A DNA stretch of 6,031 bases, from positions 1-6,031 of the forward strand of contig CAIYZI010000537.1 of NCBI GenBank assembly GCA_903930665.1, in the 5' to 3' direction. Under the pieces are notes generated by a model that ran no database searches, was not told where the DNA came from, and was given only the letters and a program-made list of their open reading frames with translations. The DNA is from an uncultured beta proteobacterium. Its GTDB lineage: Bacteria; Pseudomonadota; Gammaproteobacteria; Burkholderiales; Burkholderiaceae. Shown here one piece after another: positions 5,682 to 6,031 of this stretch (position 1 is its first letter; each line of letters starts with the position of its first letter). Both the position numbers and the translations under genes were made by a program.

Positions 5682-6031
5682 TTAGAAGTTGAATGACAGT
5701 TTGCTATAAACGGACCAGTTGTATTGTTGGAAAGTTTGCACCACTTGCTTAGCAGCGCCTACCGCCACTAAAAAGTGCTCATTGATCCGATGTGTCACCA
5801 TAGCGTCGATCGGCACAAACCAACCACCACCTGCAGAGTTATAGGCGGCACCGTTTTCATCCCAAAATCGAATTTGGGTGTCTGCAGAAAGATTGATGCC
5901 CAGAGTTGGATAGAGGGTCAGCATTCTTACCAAGGGTGGTTGACTGGGATTAGAGGCTAGAGAGTGATTTTTGGAATCAAACCCATACATGTATCGAGCC
6001 AAGGGGGAGAAATCTGAAATGGGTGATTTAC
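5682..6031 (-). CDS. Outer-membrane beta-barrel protein, C-terminal part (cut by window edge)
   Basis: The minus-strand frame is open from the window edge to a TAA at 5684-5682, giving about 115 residues of the C-terminus. A TTG at 6002 could be mistaken for a start, but the frame continues upstream without a stop (KSPISDFSPLARYMYGF), so this is an internal part of a longer protein. The sequence has alternating hydrophobic and polar residues typical of barrel strands (MLTLYPTLGINLSADTQIRF, IDAMVTHRINEHFLVAVGAA) and ends WSVYSKLSFNF. The terminal Phe with hydrophobic residues at -3, -5, -9 and -11 is the classical recognition signal for the BAM assembly machinery. I do not recognise the specific family; a transporter-like or channel-forming barrel is possible. 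It converges with the hydrolase gene, the two stops being 15 bases apart with no terminator between them. Confidence 0.72.
   Translation of the reverse strand, partial: KSPISDFSPLARYMYGFDSKNHSLASNPSQPPLVRMLTLYPTLGINLSADTQIRFWDENGAAYNSAGGGWFVPIDAMVTHRINEHFLVAVGAAKQVVQTFQQYNWSVYSKLSFNF

Noticed and set aside
5775..5960. Plus-strand open frame of 61 codons opposite the outer-membrane protein gene
   Set aside because: The minus-strand frame shows barrel-like strands and a proper C-terminal Phe signal, whereas the plus-strand translation looks random and has no start signals.

Overview
The window looks like a piece of a chromosome from a beta-proteobacterium of the Burkholderiales, most plausibly a Polynucleobacter-like freshwater bacterium. 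This rests on my recollection of the protein sequences (monomeric isocitrate dehydrogenase, the FKBP N-terminus, MsrP, the metallo-hydrolase), the moderate G+C and the compact gene spacing. No search was run, so the taxonomy is inference. There is no sign of mobile elements, CRISPR, tRNA or rRNA.

Layout: (1) 1-89, minus strand: the first 29 codons of a small FKBP-type peptidyl-prolyl isomerase, cut by the window edge, with a good sigma70-type promoter and Shine-Dalgarno site. (2) 90-420: a divergent intergenic region. (3) 421-2655, plus strand: a complete monomeric NADP-type isocitrate dehydrogenase (icd), closed by a strong intrinsic terminator at 2679-2709. (4) 2732-5666, plus strand: four closely packed genes with gaps of 26 bp, 36 bp and a 4-bp overlap. 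They encode a stand-alone BLUF blue-light sensor, the Tat-exported molybdenum enzyme MsrP (periplasmic methionine sulfoxide reductase), a secreted Blc-type lipocalin and a cytoplasmic metallo-beta-lactamase-fold hydrolase. (5) 5682-6031, minus strand: the C-terminal end of an outer-membrane beta-barrel protein, convergent with the hydrolase and cut by the window edge.

The icd gene is central metabolism (TCA cycle, NADPH supply). The four-gene run is the interesting part. A flavin light sensor is placed directly before an enzyme that repairs oxidised methionines in the envelope, and before a lipocalin of the family linked to membrane lipid handling. A plausible reading is a small photo-oxidative-stress unit for the cell envelope of a sunlit-water bacterium. 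That link is inferred from gene order only; the individual family assignments are well supported by motifs. The usual membrane partner of MsrP, MsrQ, is not encoded next to it in this window.
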